Assembly (NCBI GenBank): GCA_934552825.1
Contig: CAKTEQ010000001.1
Coordinates: forward strand, 1 to 64,000
Direction of reading: 5' to 3'
Length of the DNA: 64,000 nucleotides
DNA from: an uncultured Oscillospiraceae bacterium
GTDB taxonomy: Bacteria; Bacillota; Clostridia; Oscillospirales; Oscillospiraceae
A program made the translations under genes and the position numbers. This document shows, piece after piece, positions 7,966-16,607 of the stretch. The stretch's first letter is position 1, and every line of letters begins with the position of its first letter. The notes below the pieces were generated by a model. That model made no database searches, was not told where the DNA came from, and was given only the letters and a program-made list of their open reading frames with translations.

Positions 7966-8823
7966 TTATTCAGCGGGGATGGACTGACCGCCGTCCACGA
8001 GGATGTATGTACCTGTCATGTAGCCGAAGGAATCGGAGCACATTGCCAGTGTAGGACCTGCGATGTCTTCGATCGTGCCCAGGCGGCGGACAGATGTTGC
8101 CTTAGCCTGCTGCTTGTAGTAAGCTGTCTGGTTGCCGTCCTTGTCGATGAAGAACTCTTCGTTCAGAGGAGTTACAACATAACCCGGGCAGATGCAGTTG
8201 ACTGTGATGTTCTCACGGCCGAAGTTGTTAGCCAGTGTGCGTGCCAGGCTCAGGCAGCCTGCCTTGGAAGCGCCGTAGCCAACAACGCCCTTGCCGCCGA
8301 TAAAGCCGCCGACAGAGGATGTGATGATGATCTTGCCGCCCTTGCCGCCGTTTGTAGCGTTCTGCTTGATCATCTGGCGGGCAGCCTCCTGGCAGAACAT
8401 GAATGTACCTGTCAGGTTTGTTGCCAGGACCTTCTCGAAGTCAGCAGCTGTGTACTCGGGACGGCCTTCACGTGTCTCAACGACCATTGCTGTGGGACCG
8501 GCGATACCTGCGTTGTTGATGAGGATGTTCAGCTCGCCGAACTCTTCGACAGTCTTTTCGATGACCATCTTGATGTTCTCCTGCTTGCTGGAGTCAGCGG
8601 GGATGCCCAGAGCGCGGCCGCCCTTGCAGTAGTTCTCGTTCAGGTCAGCGACAGCGTCCTCAACCTTGGAAGCTGTGCGGGCTGTGATAACTACGTTGCA
8701 GCCGTAAGCTGCCAGTGCGCATGCCATACCAAAACCCAGACCCTGTGTGCCGCCTGTGATGATAGCGGTCTTACCTGTCAGGTCAAAGGAGGGGATGTCG
8801 ATTTTTCTGTTCAGGTGTGCCAT
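7966..8823 (-). CDS. SDR-family oxidoreductase (copy B)
   Basis: A 285-residue SDR, slightly longer than its neighbours. TGGTQGLG is the nucleotide-binding loop, NNAG follows, then TSSVGGF and YGASKAG carry the catalytic Ser, Tyr and Lys; the end reads VDGGQS. An insert around DGNQTAYYKQQ lies in the substrate-binding loop region and is not shared with the other operon SDRs, suggesting a different substrate. ATG 8823 follows GGAGAAGG. It lies directly downstream of the first dehydratase copy and may oxidise or reduce a product of that step; this is inference from position. Confidence 0.88.
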   Translation of the reverse strand: MAHLNRKIDIPSFDLTGKTAIITGGTQGLGFGMACALAAYGCNVVITARTASKVEDAVADLNENYCKGGRALGIPADSSKQENIKMVIEKTVEEFGELNILINNAGIAGPTAMVVETREGRPEYTAADFEKVLATNLTGTFMFCQEAARQMIKQNATNGGKGGKIIITSSVGGFIGGKGVVGYGASKAGCLSLARTLANNFGRENITVNCICPGYVVTPLNEEFFIDKDGNQTAYYKQQAKATSVRRLGTIEDIAGPTLAMCSDSFGYMTGTYILVDGGQSIPAE

Positions 8824-8910
8824 AATTACCTTCTCCTTCCGTTTTTTAACTGTGTAATAACACGCCGAAGCCCACCGCAGCCTAAGCTGCGGTGGGTATT
8901 CGTCTATTAT

Positions 8911-10335
8911 CTCTTATTTCTTTGCCTTCAGGGCGTCGAAACGAGCGAGCATGAGGCGAGGTGTCTTTGTCTCGCGCTCGTATCTGGGGCACTCTTCGTA
9001 GCCCTTCAGACCTGCCAGATACTTTGCGATCTTCTTCAGCTCTTCCAGATCGTAACGGCTCATCAGAGAGATCTCTTCCATCAGAGGGGAACCGCCGCCG
9101 TGGACGCCTGCCACTGCCTGTGCTGCCTCGAAGCTGTCGCACAGCTTGTCTTCCATCATGCGCAGTACCCGATGTGTATCCTCGTCGGAGTATGCGGGAT
9201 TACGCTTGATGTACTTGTGGCACAGATCTGCTGTTCTGGGATCGAAGAAGCTCTCTTCTGTGGGCAGGGATGCGCAGACACCGCCGCACAGGTCTGCCAG
9301 AATCTCGTACTCGTGGTAGATGTTGTGACCTGCGAGACGACGGCCTGCATTTGTGAGGATCTCGTCGGGGACCCACTGTCCGGAGGGGAACTCCACTGCG
9401 CGGTATGCGGATGCCTGGCCTGCCGCGAATACCAGCTCTGCTGTCTGGATGATGTCGCACAGCTTGCCGCGGACATGGCTCTCCTTCGCAATGTCGTTGA
9501 CATCTGCGATGAGGGCTGCCTGGGATGCGATAACTTCAGAAACCGCTGTCTTGCAGCCTGTGTAGGAATGTCTGTGGTAATGAGCGAACATCAGTGCCAG
9601 GTAGCCTGCGTAACGGCACACGTTCTCGTGGTCACGGCCGCACATAAACACGCGGTCATAGGGAACGAATGTGTTGTCGAAGATCGTCAGGGACTCAACG
9701 TCGCCCACGTGTGCGAAGGGAGCGTCGATGTGCTTTCTCTTGTGGTGCAGGCCGGGCAGAGCCATGAGCTTGATGCCGTCCCAGTCAGCGGGCAGAGCAA
9801 ATGCTACTGCGTAATCACTGTCCTCGGGAGCCATGAACTTTGTGGGGCAGCACATGATCTCGTCAACGTAAGGAGCGCAGGAGTTGCAGATCTTTGCGCC
9901 GCGGACGATGATGCCCTTGCAGGGCTTGCCGTCTACGCCGATACCGTCTACATCTGTCTCAACAACATGTACGAACACGTCGGGATCAGGCTGCATATGA
10001 GCTCTCTTATACTTGGGGTTACGGGAACCCTTGACGTCTGTCTGAGCGTTGTTGCAGATGAGGTCGTTCTTCTGGCAGTACTTGATGTACTCGAGGAGAC
10101 GCTTGTGGTACTCGGTACCGCAGTCTGCGTCGCAGTCGTATGTTACGGAGTACAGAGCGTTCATGCAGTCTGTACCCATGCAGCGCTGCATGCAGCCGCC
10201 AACGCGGTGGCAGATCAGGCGTGTCATGAGCTGCTTCTTCAGCAGGTCCTCACGGCTGTGATGGATATTTGTGCAGCGGTTGATGATCTCGCCTTCCATG
10301 CCGGGAATGTTGGACTCTGCAAGGCATACATCAGC
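8911..10335 (-). repeat. Near-identical tract shared with 10603-12027 (dehydratase copy 1)
   Basis: From the stop codon to about 190 bases inside the start codon the two dehydratase genes look identical base for base in my line-by-line reading (offset 1692). Sequence outside the tract differs. This is the mark of recent duplication with gene conversion. Confidence 0.85.
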
Positions 10336-10527
10336 GAACTTGGGATCGTTTGCCATCTCATAGCACACGCTCATAACGTATGTGCCGCCCAGCATCCAGT
10401 CAGCCAGGTCACGCTCTGCGCCCTGCTTGCCGTTGGAACGGTCAATCAGCTCGCCGTGCAGATAGACGTTGGGCTTCATAGCCAGCATCCTTGCTTTGTA
10501 CTGTTCATAAGTACCGATATTTGACAT
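8914..10527 (-). CDS. 4-hydroxybutyryl-CoA dehydratase-type enzyme, copy 1
   Basis: A 537-residue member of the 4-hydroxybutyryl-CoA dehydratase / 4-hydroxyphenylacetate 3-hydroxylase flavoprotein family. All four [4Fe-4S] ligands of the dehydratase are recognisable: Cys112 and Cys116 (CMQRC) and His318 and Cys325 (HRHSYTGC), with the following Lys326. DALNTLYSVTYE-like sequence (CMNALYSVTYD) supports the assignment. The known enzyme turns 4-hydroxybutyryl-CoA into crotonyl-CoA by a radical mechanism. Here the segment after GAK reads ICNSCAP instead of the usual His/Thr-containing stretch, so substrate specificity may differ. It is longer than AbfD (about 490 residues). Start ATG 10527 follows AGGAGGAG. 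It differs from copy 2 only near the N-terminus. Confidence 0.85.
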   Translation of the reverse strand: MSNIGTYEQYKARMLAMKPNVYLHGELIDRSNGKQGAERDLADWMLGGTYVMSVCYEMANDPKFADVCLAESNIPGMEGEIINRCTNIHHSREDLLKKQLMTRLICHRVGGCMQRCMGTDCMNALYSVTYDCDADCGTEYHKRLLEYIKYCQKNDLICNNAQTDVKGSRNPKYKRAHMQPDPDVFVHVVETDVDGIGVDGKPCKGIIVRGAKICNSCAPYVDEIMCCPTKFMAPEDSDYAVAFALPADWDGIKLMALPGLHHKRKHIDAPFAHVGDVESLTIFDNTFVPYDRVFMCGRDHENVCRYAGYLALMFAHYHRHSYTGCKTAVSEVIASQAALIADVNDIAKESHVRGKLCDIIQTAELVFAAGQASAYRAVEFPSGQWVPDEILTNAGRRLAGHNIYHEYEILADLCGGVCASLPTEESFFDPRTADLCHKYIKRNPAYSDEDTHRVLRMMEDKLCDSFEAAQAVAGVHGGGSPLMEEISLMSRYDLEELKKIAKYLAGLKGYEECPRYERETKTPRLMLARFDALKAKK

Positions 10528-10602
10528 ATTTGTGTCTCCTCCTAGTTATTTAGTTTTATTTTTCGCTTCGGGCTTCCGCAAAGGAAGCCCGAAACCTCAT
10601 TA

Positions 10603-12027
10603 TTCTTATTTCTTTGCCTTCAGGGCGTCGAAACGAGCGAGCATGAGGCGAGGTGTCTTTGTCTCGCGCTCGTATCTGGGGCACTCTTCGTAGCCCTTCA
10701 GACCTGCCAGATACTTTGCGATCTTCTTCAGCTCTTCCAGATCGTAACGGCTCATCAGAGAGATCTCTTCCATCAGAGGGGAACCGCCGCCGTGGACGCC
10801 TGCCACTGCCTGTGCTGCCTCGAAGCTGTCGCACAGCTTGTCTTCCATCATGCGCAGTACCCGATGTGTATCCTCGTCGGAGTATGCGGGATTACGCTTG
10901 ATGTACTTGTGGCACAGATCTGCTGTTCTGGGATCGAAGAAGCTCTCTTCTGTGGGCAGGGATGCGCAGACACCGCCGCACAGGTCTGCCAGAATCTCGT
11001 ACTCGTGGTAGATGTTGTGACCTGCGAGACGACGGCCTGCATTTGTGAGGATCTCGTCGGGGACCCACTGTCCGGAGGGGAACTCCACTGCGCGGTATGC
11101 GGATGCCTGGCCTGCCGCGAATACCAGCTCTGCTGTCTGGATGATGTCGCACAGCTTGCCGCGGACATGGCTCTCCTTCGCAATGTCGTTGACATCTGCG
11201 ATGAGGGCTGCCTGGGATGCGATAACTTCAGAAACCGCTGTCTTGCAGCCTGTGTAGGAATGTCTGTGGTAATGAGCGAACATCAGTGCCAGGTAGCCTG
11301 CGTAACGGCACACGTTCTCGTGGTCACGGCCGCACATAAACACGCGGTCATAGGGAACGAATGTGTTGTCGAAGATCGTCAGGGACTCAACGTCGCCCAC
11401 GTGTGCGAAGGGAGCGTCGATGTGCTTTCTCTTGTGGTGCAGGCCGGGCAGAGCCATGAGCTTGATGCCGTCCCAGTCAGCGGGCAGAGCAAATGCTACT
11501 GCGTAATCACTGTCCTCGGGAGCCATGAACTTTGTGGGGCAGCACATGATCTCGTCAACGTAAGGAGCGCAGGAGTTGCAGATCTTTGCGCCGCGGACGA
11601 TGATGCCCTTGCAGGGCTTGCCGTCTACGCCGATACCGTCTACATCTGTCTCAACAACATGTACGAACACGTCGGGATCAGGCTGCATATGAGCTCTCTT
11701 ATACTTGGGGTTACGGGAACCCTTGACGTCTGTCTGAGCGTTGTTGCAGATGAGGTCGTTCTTCTGGCAGTACTTGATGTACTCGAGGAGACGCTTGTGG
11801 TACTCGGTACCGCAGTCTGCGTCGCAGTCGTATGTTACGGAGTACAGAGCGTTCATGCAGTCTGTACCCATGCAGCGCTGCATGCAGCCGCCAACGCGGT
11901 GGCAGATCAGGCGTGTCATGAGCTGCTTCTTCAGCAGGTCCTCACGGCTGTGATGGATATTTGTGCAGCGGTTGATGATCTCGCCTTCCATGCCGGGAAT
12001 GTTGGACTCTGCAAGGCATACATCAGC
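10603..12027 (-). repeat. Near-identical tract shared with 8911-10335 (dehydratase copy 2)
   Basis: Second member of the 1.4-kb direct repeat. The 5' 190 bases of the gene (12028-12219) carry about twenty differences from copy 1, many of them synonymous, while the remainder appears unchanged. Confidence 0.85.
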
Positions 12028-12219
12028 AAACTTGGGATCGTTTGCCATATCGTAGCAAACACCCATAACATATGTGCCGCCCAGCATCCAGTCAGCCAGG
12101 TCGCGCTCTGCGCCCTGCTTACCGTTGGAACGGTCGACCAGCTCACCGTGCAGATAGACGTTGGGCTTCATAGCCAGCATTCTCTGCTTATAGGCTTCGT
12201 AAGTACCAATGTTAGACAT
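10606..12219 (-). CDS. 4-hydroxybutyryl-CoA dehydratase-type enzyme, copy 2
   Basis: A 537-residue paralogue in tandem with copy 1, carrying the same iron-sulfur ligands (Cys112, Cys116, His318, Cys325). Amino-acid differences are confined to the first 60 residues: for example EAYKQRM instead of EQYKARM, a Val for Ile near residue 29, and MGVCYDM instead of MSVCYEM. ATG 12219 is preceded by TTGGAGGAAAG. The 78-base gap to copy 1 contains a short hairpin of the GGGCTTCC type. The known enzyme is a homotetramer, so the pair could mix into heteromers, or the duplication may simply raise dosage of a slow radical enzyme. Confidence 0.85.
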   Translation of the reverse strand: MSNIGTYEAYKQRMLAMKPNVYLHGELVDRSNGKQGAERDLADWMLGGTYVMGVCYDMANDPKFADVCLAESNIPGMEGEIINRCTNIHHSREDLLKKQLMTRLICHRVGGCMQRCMGTDCMNALYSVTYDCDADCGTEYHKRLLEYIKYCQKNDLICNNAQTDVKGSRNPKYKRAHMQPDPDVFVHVVETDVDGIGVDGKPCKGIIVRGAKICNSCAPYVDEIMCCPTKFMAPEDSDYAVAFALPADWDGIKLMALPGLHHKRKHIDAPFAHVGDVESLTIFDNTFVPYDRVFMCGRDHENVCRYAGYLALMFAHYHRHSYTGCKTAVSEVIASQAALIADVNDIAKESHVRGKLCDIIQTAELVFAAGQASAYRAVEFPSGQWVPDEILTNAGRRLAGHNIYHEYEILADLCGGVCASLPTEESFFDPRTADLCHKYIKRNPAYSDEDTHRVLRMMEDKLCDSFEAAQAVAGVHGGGSPLMEEISLMSRYDLEELKKIAKYLAGLKGYEECPRYERETKTPRLMLARFDALKAKK

Positions 12220-12264
12220 TTTTTCTTTCCTCCAAGTTTTTATTTATAATTATTTTAATTATAA

Positions 12265-13050
12265 TCAGTTGATCGTCATGCCGCCGTCCACAGGGAACAT
12301 AACACCTGTCATGTAACCGGCTGCGGGGGAAGCGATGAAGTTGATGACGCCTGCTATCTCCTCAGGCTGAGCATAGCGGCGAAGTGTGATCATTCTTGTA
12401 ACTGCGGCAACGTTCTTCTCGTCAGCCATGACGTCCTTTGTCATATCTGTATATACATAGCCGGGAGCGATAGCGTTAACTGTGATGCCATAGCGGCCGA
12501 GCTCGTTTGCCATGATCTTTGTCAGGTGAGTGACAGCAGCCTTCAGAGAACCGTAGATAGTGTCACCGATAGGAGCCTTGATTCCGGCAGCGGAGGACAG
12601 GTTGATGATGCGGTAGGGGTGTGTGCCCTTCTCGCAGCCCTGAGCGATCATCTGCTTTGCAACAGCCTGGCTCATGAAGTACAGGCCCTTGTAGTCAGCG
12701 TCAACGTACTTGTCGAAGTAACCCTCGTCCATCTCGATCATCTTTACAGGCTCGCCGCCGAGACCTGCGTTGTTTACCAGGATATCTATCTTGCCGAACT
12801 CAGCGACAGTCTTTGCCACCAGGTTGTCTCTCGCCTCAGCGTTTGTGACGTCTGTTGCAACGCCCAGTGCCTTGCCGCCGGCTGCCTTGATTTCGTTTGC
12901 CACTGCGTCGCAGGCTTCCTGCTTGCGGCCTGTGATAACTACGGATGCGCCATAGTGAGCCATTGTCTCAGCGATGGCCTTGCCGATACCGCGTGTGGAA
13001 CCTGTGATAATTGCTACTTTTCCTGTGAGATCATAAGTTGCTACGTTCAT
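12265..13050 (-). CDS. SDR-family oxidoreductase (copy A)
   Basis: A 261-residue short-chain dehydrogenase. TGSTRGIG is the nucleotide loop, NNAG follows at about 92, and NLSSAAG with YGSLKAA supplies Ser, Tyr and Lys; it ends in PVDGGMTIN. ATG 13050 is chosen because AAGGGAG lies 9 bases upstream and the conserved domain begins 10 residues later; the longer frame runs back into the MBL gene. It is the first enzyme gene after the MBL hydrolase and directly precedes the dehydratase pair, so it could prepare the hydroxyacyl substrate. Confidence 0.88.
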   Translation of the reverse strand: MNVATYDLTGKVAIITGSTRGIGKAIAETMAHYGASVVITGRKQEACDAVANEIKAAGGKALGVATDVTNAEARDNLVAKTVAEFGKIDILVNNAGLGGEPVKMIEMDEGYFDKYVDADYKGLYFMSQAVAKQMIAQGCEKGTHPYRIINLSSAAGIKAPIGDTIYGSLKAAVTHLTKIMANELGRYGITVNAIAPGYVYTDMTKDVMADEKNVAAVTRMITLRRYAQPEEIAGVINFIASPAAGYMTGVMFPVDGGMTIN

Positions 13051-13096
13051 TTTCTTTACTCCCTTATTTTTTATGTGAAAAAAACTTTTCCCAATT

Positions 13097-14074
13097 TTAA
13101 GCGGTGTAGTATCTGTACACCGTGCCGTCCAGCTCCCGGCGGATCCTGCCCTCCTCCAGGAGGTAGTCAACGTGGGCGATAGCCTCGCCGACAGCGAACC
13201 ACTTCTGGGCTATGGGGAAATCCTCCCACTTATTAGAGCTGCTTTTTATCTGCCATTTCATCTTCGAGGCGATCTCCGTCGCCGTCTGTCCCGGCGTCTG
13301 GGCGATTATACGCATTGTGTCCGCCAGGCGTTCCTGATGGTGCTGAAGTATCTCATCAACTCTCGTGTAGAAATCAGTATGCACTGTCCTGTGTGCGGGG
13401 AGTGGCAGCTCCACGTCGTATTTGCGGACTTTCCTGAGATTGTCGCAATACTGACCAAGGCTGTTCTTCATGCCGCTCCATGCTATGATATTCGGAGTTA
13501 TGTCAAACAGAACGTGGTCACCGAGGAACATTATTTTCTCTTTTTCGACATATAGGACAGTATTACCCGGCGTATGACCGGGCACGAGGATGACTTCAAG
13601 GTCGTGCCCTCCGTAATGGAGAACGTCCCCATCCTTCACAGTTGTGAAGTCTGGTATTTTCGCCGGTGCGTATATCCTCGCAGGATTCATCTCCGCCTGC
13701 TTTGCCAGATCCTCCGGAGAAAAGCCCTGAAGAAGATACGCTTTGTCGCTCTCCTCCCAGTCGCTGCCTCTGAGGATTATGCTGCTGTCCGTCTCAGAGA
13801 GGTATATCCTGGATGACTCAGAAGCTATCTCAGGCGCGAGACCCAGATGATCCGAATGAAGATGGGTGACGTAGATATCCGTTTTCTCCATATCGAAGCT
13901 AAGCTGCTCCACCGCTTCATAGAGCGCCGCGCGGCACTCGTCCATGTTGAAGCCTGTGTCGATGATAAGGTTCCTGTCTTCACCCTTGATGAAATAGCTG
14001 TTCAGCCATTTGAGAGGATTTCTCGGCAGAGGAATTTCAACTCTGTAGATATTGTCTCTGACCTGTTCTATCAT
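13097..14074 (-). CDS. MBL-fold hydrolase, first gene of the catabolic operon
   Basis: A 325-residue metallo-beta-lactamase-fold protein. The metal site THLHSDHLG is near residue 70, with further ligands in PGHTPGN, GDH and PAHR. A C-terminal extension of about 90 residues (from HHQERLADTM) is helical and resembles the DNA-binding-like or lid domain of LACTB2-type hydrolases. A thioesterase or lactonase activity on an acyl-CoA or lactone would suit the operon but is not shown. ATG 14074 follows GGGAGGT. It is preceded by a sigma-A-like promoter at 14122-14150, so it is the operon leader gene. Confidence 0.85.
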   Translation of the reverse strand: MIEQVRDNIYRVEIPLPRNPLKWLNSYFIKGEDRNLIIDTGFNMDECRAALYEAVEQLSFDMEKTDIYVTHLHSDHLGLAPEIASESSRIYLSETDSSIILRGSDWEESDKAYLLQGFSPEDLAKQAEMNPARIYAPAKIPDFTTVKDGDVLHYGGHDLEVILVPGHTPGNTVLYVEKEKIMFLGDHVLFDITPNIIAWSGMKNSLGQYCDNLRKVRKYDVELPLPAHRTVHTDFYTRVDEILQHHQERLADTMRIIAQTPGQTATEIASKMKWQIKSSSNKWEDFPIAQKWFAVGEAIAHVDYLLEEGRIRRELDGTVYRYYTA

Positions 14075-14121
14075 CGTTTACCTCCCATGGGCAGAATTCA
14101 CCCTATACCACGCCACAGGAC

Positions 14122-14150
14122 ATTTTAACATATAACCTTTTTTTGTGCAA
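14122..14150 (-). promoter_or_regulatory. Promoter of the catabolic operon
   Basis: Minus strand TTGCAC (14145-14150), 17-base spacer, TAAAAT (14122-14127), 48 bases upstream of the MBL start codon. Confidence 0.8.
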
Positions 14151-14164
14151 CGGAAAAATTGCAC
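14145..14164. promoter_or_regulatory. Operator-like inverted repeat over the -35 box
   Basis: GTGCAA-N8-TTGCAC is a perfect 6-base inverted repeat whose one arm is the -35 element. A repressor bound here would block RNA polymerase. No regulator gene lies beside the operon. Confidence 0.55.
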
Positions 14165-14344
14165 CTTTTGGTGGGCACTTTTGACATTTATGACATAATT
14201 TTTTTACTCTTTTTGATAAATATGCGTTTACTTTGCCATATACCCCTGTCATACTCTCAAGGCGTCTCTTATTTACACCTGAAGCCTACCACATTTATTA
14301 TTCCGGGACAACGCAAATTGGAGGAAGACGCGGATGAAAAATGA

Positions 14345-14378
14345 AAAAGAGGCAAAGTCTCTCGACCCTGCCTCTTTT
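14345..14378 (-). terminator. Terminator of the EF-G-like gene
   Basis: Arms AAAAGAGGCA (14345-14354) and TGCCTCTTTT (14369-14378), 15 bases past the stop codon at 14393. Confidence 0.8.
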
Positions 14379-14392
14379 GTTTAATTTTGAAA

Positions 14393-16441
14393 TTACTCTT
14401 CCTCGGCGTTTGTCTTTGCGTCCTCGATGACCTTCTGCTGGATGTTGCCGGGAGCCTCTTCATAGCGCTCGAACTTGAACGTAAAGGAGCCTCTGCCCTG
14501 TGTCATGGAGCGCAGGTCGATGGTGTAGGAACCCATCTCCGCCATAGGCACTTCCGCCTCGACAATCTGGTTGCCATCCTCGTCGGGGTTCATGCCCATA
14601 ACCCTGCCGCGGCGCTTGTTCAGATCGCCGATGACGTCGCCCATGTAGTCGCTGGGTACGGTAACAGCCAGAGCACCGATAGGTTCAAGGATCGTGGGCT
14701 GAGCGTTGGGGATGCCTTCCTTATAAGCGAGCTGAGCCGCCGTCTTGAACGCCATTTCGTTGGAGTCAACGGGGTGGTAAGAGCCGTCGTACAGCGTCGC
14801 CTTCAGGCCGACCACTGGGTAGCCGGCAAGGACACCCTTGTTGATAGAGTCACGCAGACCCTTTTCGACCGCGGGGAAGAAGTTCTTGGGCACGCTGCCG
14901 CCGAAAACTTCCTCGGCGAAGATGAGATCGTCTGTCTCGTCCTGGGGCTCGAAGCGGACCCAAACGTCACCGAACTGGCCGGAACCGCCGGACTGCTTCT
15001 TATGACGGCCGTGAGCCTCGACCTTTTTCTTGATCTTCTCACGGTAGGGAACCTTTGCGGTCTTGAGCTCAGCCTCAACACCGAAGCGGCTCTTGAGCTT
15101 GGAGCAGAGAACGTCGAGCTGGATGTCGCCGGCGCCTGCCAAGACCATCTGATGTGTCTCGCCGTTATTTGTGATAGTAAAGGAGATGTCCTCCTCATTG
15201 AGTCTCGCAAGACCAGCGGCGATCTTATCATCCTGACCCTTTGTCTTGGGCGCGATCGCCATGGAGTAGCAGGGCTCGGCAATGTCGAGACCGACAAATT
15301 CCACTTCGTTCTTAGGATCGCAGACCGTGTCGCCCGTCTTCCATTCCATCTTGCCGATAGCAGCGATATCACCGCAGATTATTTCCTTCGTCTCGGTGTT
15401 CTTCTTGCCGCACATTGTATAAATTCTGCCAAGCTTATCCGTGCTGCGCGCTCTCACGTTTCTCAGGGAAAGATCGGCTGTGATCTTGCCGGAGACGACC
15501 TTGACAAAGCTGTACTTGCCGAACTGGTCGGAAACCGTCTTAAAGACGAACGCGGCCACCGCGCCGTTCTCGTCGTACTTGACCTCGCCGCCGTCGACAG
15601 TCTTCTCAGGAGCTGCCTCCAGGGGGTTGGGTGCATAGTCGACAACAGCCTGCATAAACGCCTCTGTGCCCACGCCTTCGATGGCGCTGCCGCAGAACAC
15701 GGGAACCACAGAACGGTCCTTAAGGCCGGCCTTGATGCCCTTTATCATTTGCTCTTCGTTCAGTTCCATAGCCTCGAAGTAAATCTCCATGAGCTCTTCG
15801 TCGGCACCTGCCGCCGCTTCCATAAGAGCCTCACGCAGGGAAGCCGCCGTATCAGCGTCAGCCGCAGGGATCTCACCCTTTGTGGTCTTGCCGCCGTTTG
15901 TTGTGTAGCAGACGTTATGCACCAGGTCGATGACGCCCTTACCGTCGGATGTGGGAGCTGTCACCGCGCAGACGATGCTGCCGTACTTCTCCTGAAGAGC
16001 AGACAGAACGCCTGCGAAATCGCCATTGTCCTCGTCGATCTTGGAGACATAGAACATAACGGGCTTGTTTGCGTTTTTAAGATATTTCCAGCTGCGCTCA
16101 GCGCCGACGGAAACTCCGTCCTTCGCCGTGCAGAAGATAACGCCTGCGTCAGCGGCGCGGATAGCCGCGACCGCGTCGCCCGCGAAGTCAAAGTAACCGG
16201 GGGCGTCCAGAACATTGATCTTGCTCTTGCCGAACATTACGGGCGCAACTGCCGTGGAGATGGAAATCTGGCGTTTTATCTCCTCTGCATCGTAGTCGCA
16301 CACGGTGTTGCCGTCTGTGGTCCTGCCAAGGCGGTCGATCGCACCGGTGAGATACAGCATGCTCTCAGCCAGACTCGTTTTACCCGAGCTGCCATGACCG
16401 AGCAGGCAAATATTGCGGATATCTTTCGTTGTATAGCTCAT
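14393..16441 (-). CDS. EF-G-like translational GTPase (non-canonical FusA paralogue)
   Basis: A 682-residue protein with the EF-G layout: GTPase domain with P-loop GHGSSGKT (15-22), DAPGY switch II, SKID as the guanine motif instead of NKID, then domains II to V (EAHGRHKKQSGGSGQFGDV in domain IV, LEPIGALAV and a glutamate-rich end). The P-loop and the SKID motif differ from housekeeping EF-G, so this is the 'EF-G-like' subfamily common in Clostridia. Its role in translocation, ribosome recycling or stress is not settled. ATG 16441 is chosen because AAGGAGAG precedes it. It is a single-gene unit with promoter at 16528-16556 and its own terminator. Confidence 0.85.
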   Translation of the reverse strand: MSYTTKDIRNICLLGHGSSGKTSLAESMLYLTGAIDRLGRTTDGNTVCDYDAEEIKRQISISTAVAPVMFGKSKINVLDAPGYFDFAGDAVAAIRAADAGVIFCTAKDGVSVGAERSWKYLKNANKPVMFYVSKIDEDNGDFAGVLSALQEKYGSIVCAVTAPTSDGKGVIDLVHNVCYTTNGGKTTKGEIPAADADTAASLREALMEAAAGADEELMEIYFEAMELNEEQMIKGIKAGLKDRSVVPVFCGSAIEGVGTEAFMQAVVDYAPNPLEAAPEKTVDGGEVKYDENGAVAAFVFKTVSDQFGKYSFVKVVSGKITADLSLRNVRARSTDKLGRIYTMCGKKNTETKEIICGDIAAIGKMEWKTGDTVCDPKNEVEFVGLDIAEPCYSMAIAPKTKGQDDKIAAGLARLNEEDISFTITNNGETHQMVLAGAGDIQLDVLCSKLKSRFGVEAELKTAKVPYREKIKKKVEAHGRHKKQSGGSGQFGDVWVRFEPQDETDDLIFAEEVFGGSVPKNFFPAVEKGLRDSINKGVLAGYPVVGLKATLYDGSYHPVDSNEMAFKTAAQLAYKEGIPNAQPTILEPIGALAVTVPSDYMGDVIGDLNKRRGRVMGMNPDEDGNQIVEAEVPMAEMGSYTIDLRSMTQGRGSFTFKFERYEEAPGNIQQKVIEDAKTNAEEE

Positions 16442-16502
16442 TGGGTTTTCTCTCCTTCTGTATCTTCCGGAGCCAGCCGGAAGCAAATTCTTTCATGAAG
16501 TC

Positions 16503-16518
16503 ACGCCAAAATTGGCGT
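16503..16518. promoter_or_regulatory. Palindrome in the EF-G-like leader
   Basis: ACGCCAA-AA-TTGGCGT, a perfect 7-base inverted repeat just downstream of the promoter; it could be an operator or a short mRNA hairpin. Confidence 0.5.
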
Positions 16519-16527
16519 TACCATTAG

Positions 16528-16556
16528 AGTATACAATAGAGCGTTGTCATTTTCAA
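16528..16556 (-). promoter_or_regulatory. Promoter of the EF-G-like gene
   Basis: Minus strand TTGAAA (16551-16556), 17-base spacer, TATACT (16528-16533). Confidence 0.75.
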
Positions 16557-16607
16557 CACAAAATTTCACACTTTTCATGATAATTCTGTGATTTTTTGTT
16601 GCTTTTA

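Noticed and set aside
7855..12249. Very long plus-strand open frames (up to 889 codons) opposite the SDR and dehydratase genes
   Set aside because: They are antisense shadows produced by the codon bias of the real genes; translations are Cys/Val/Leu-rich with no domain sense and no ribosome-binding sites.
4154..14074. Bile-acid-inducible (bai) operon, suggested by several SDRs in a gut-type clostridium
   Set aside because: No BaiB CoA ligase, BaiCD/BaiH flavoprotein, BaiE dehydratase or BaiF CoA transferase; the dehydratase family is different.
14387..16498. 703-codon plus-strand frame opposite the EF-G-like gene
   Set aside because: Antisense shadow; the minus-strand frame has clear GTPase and EF-G motifs.
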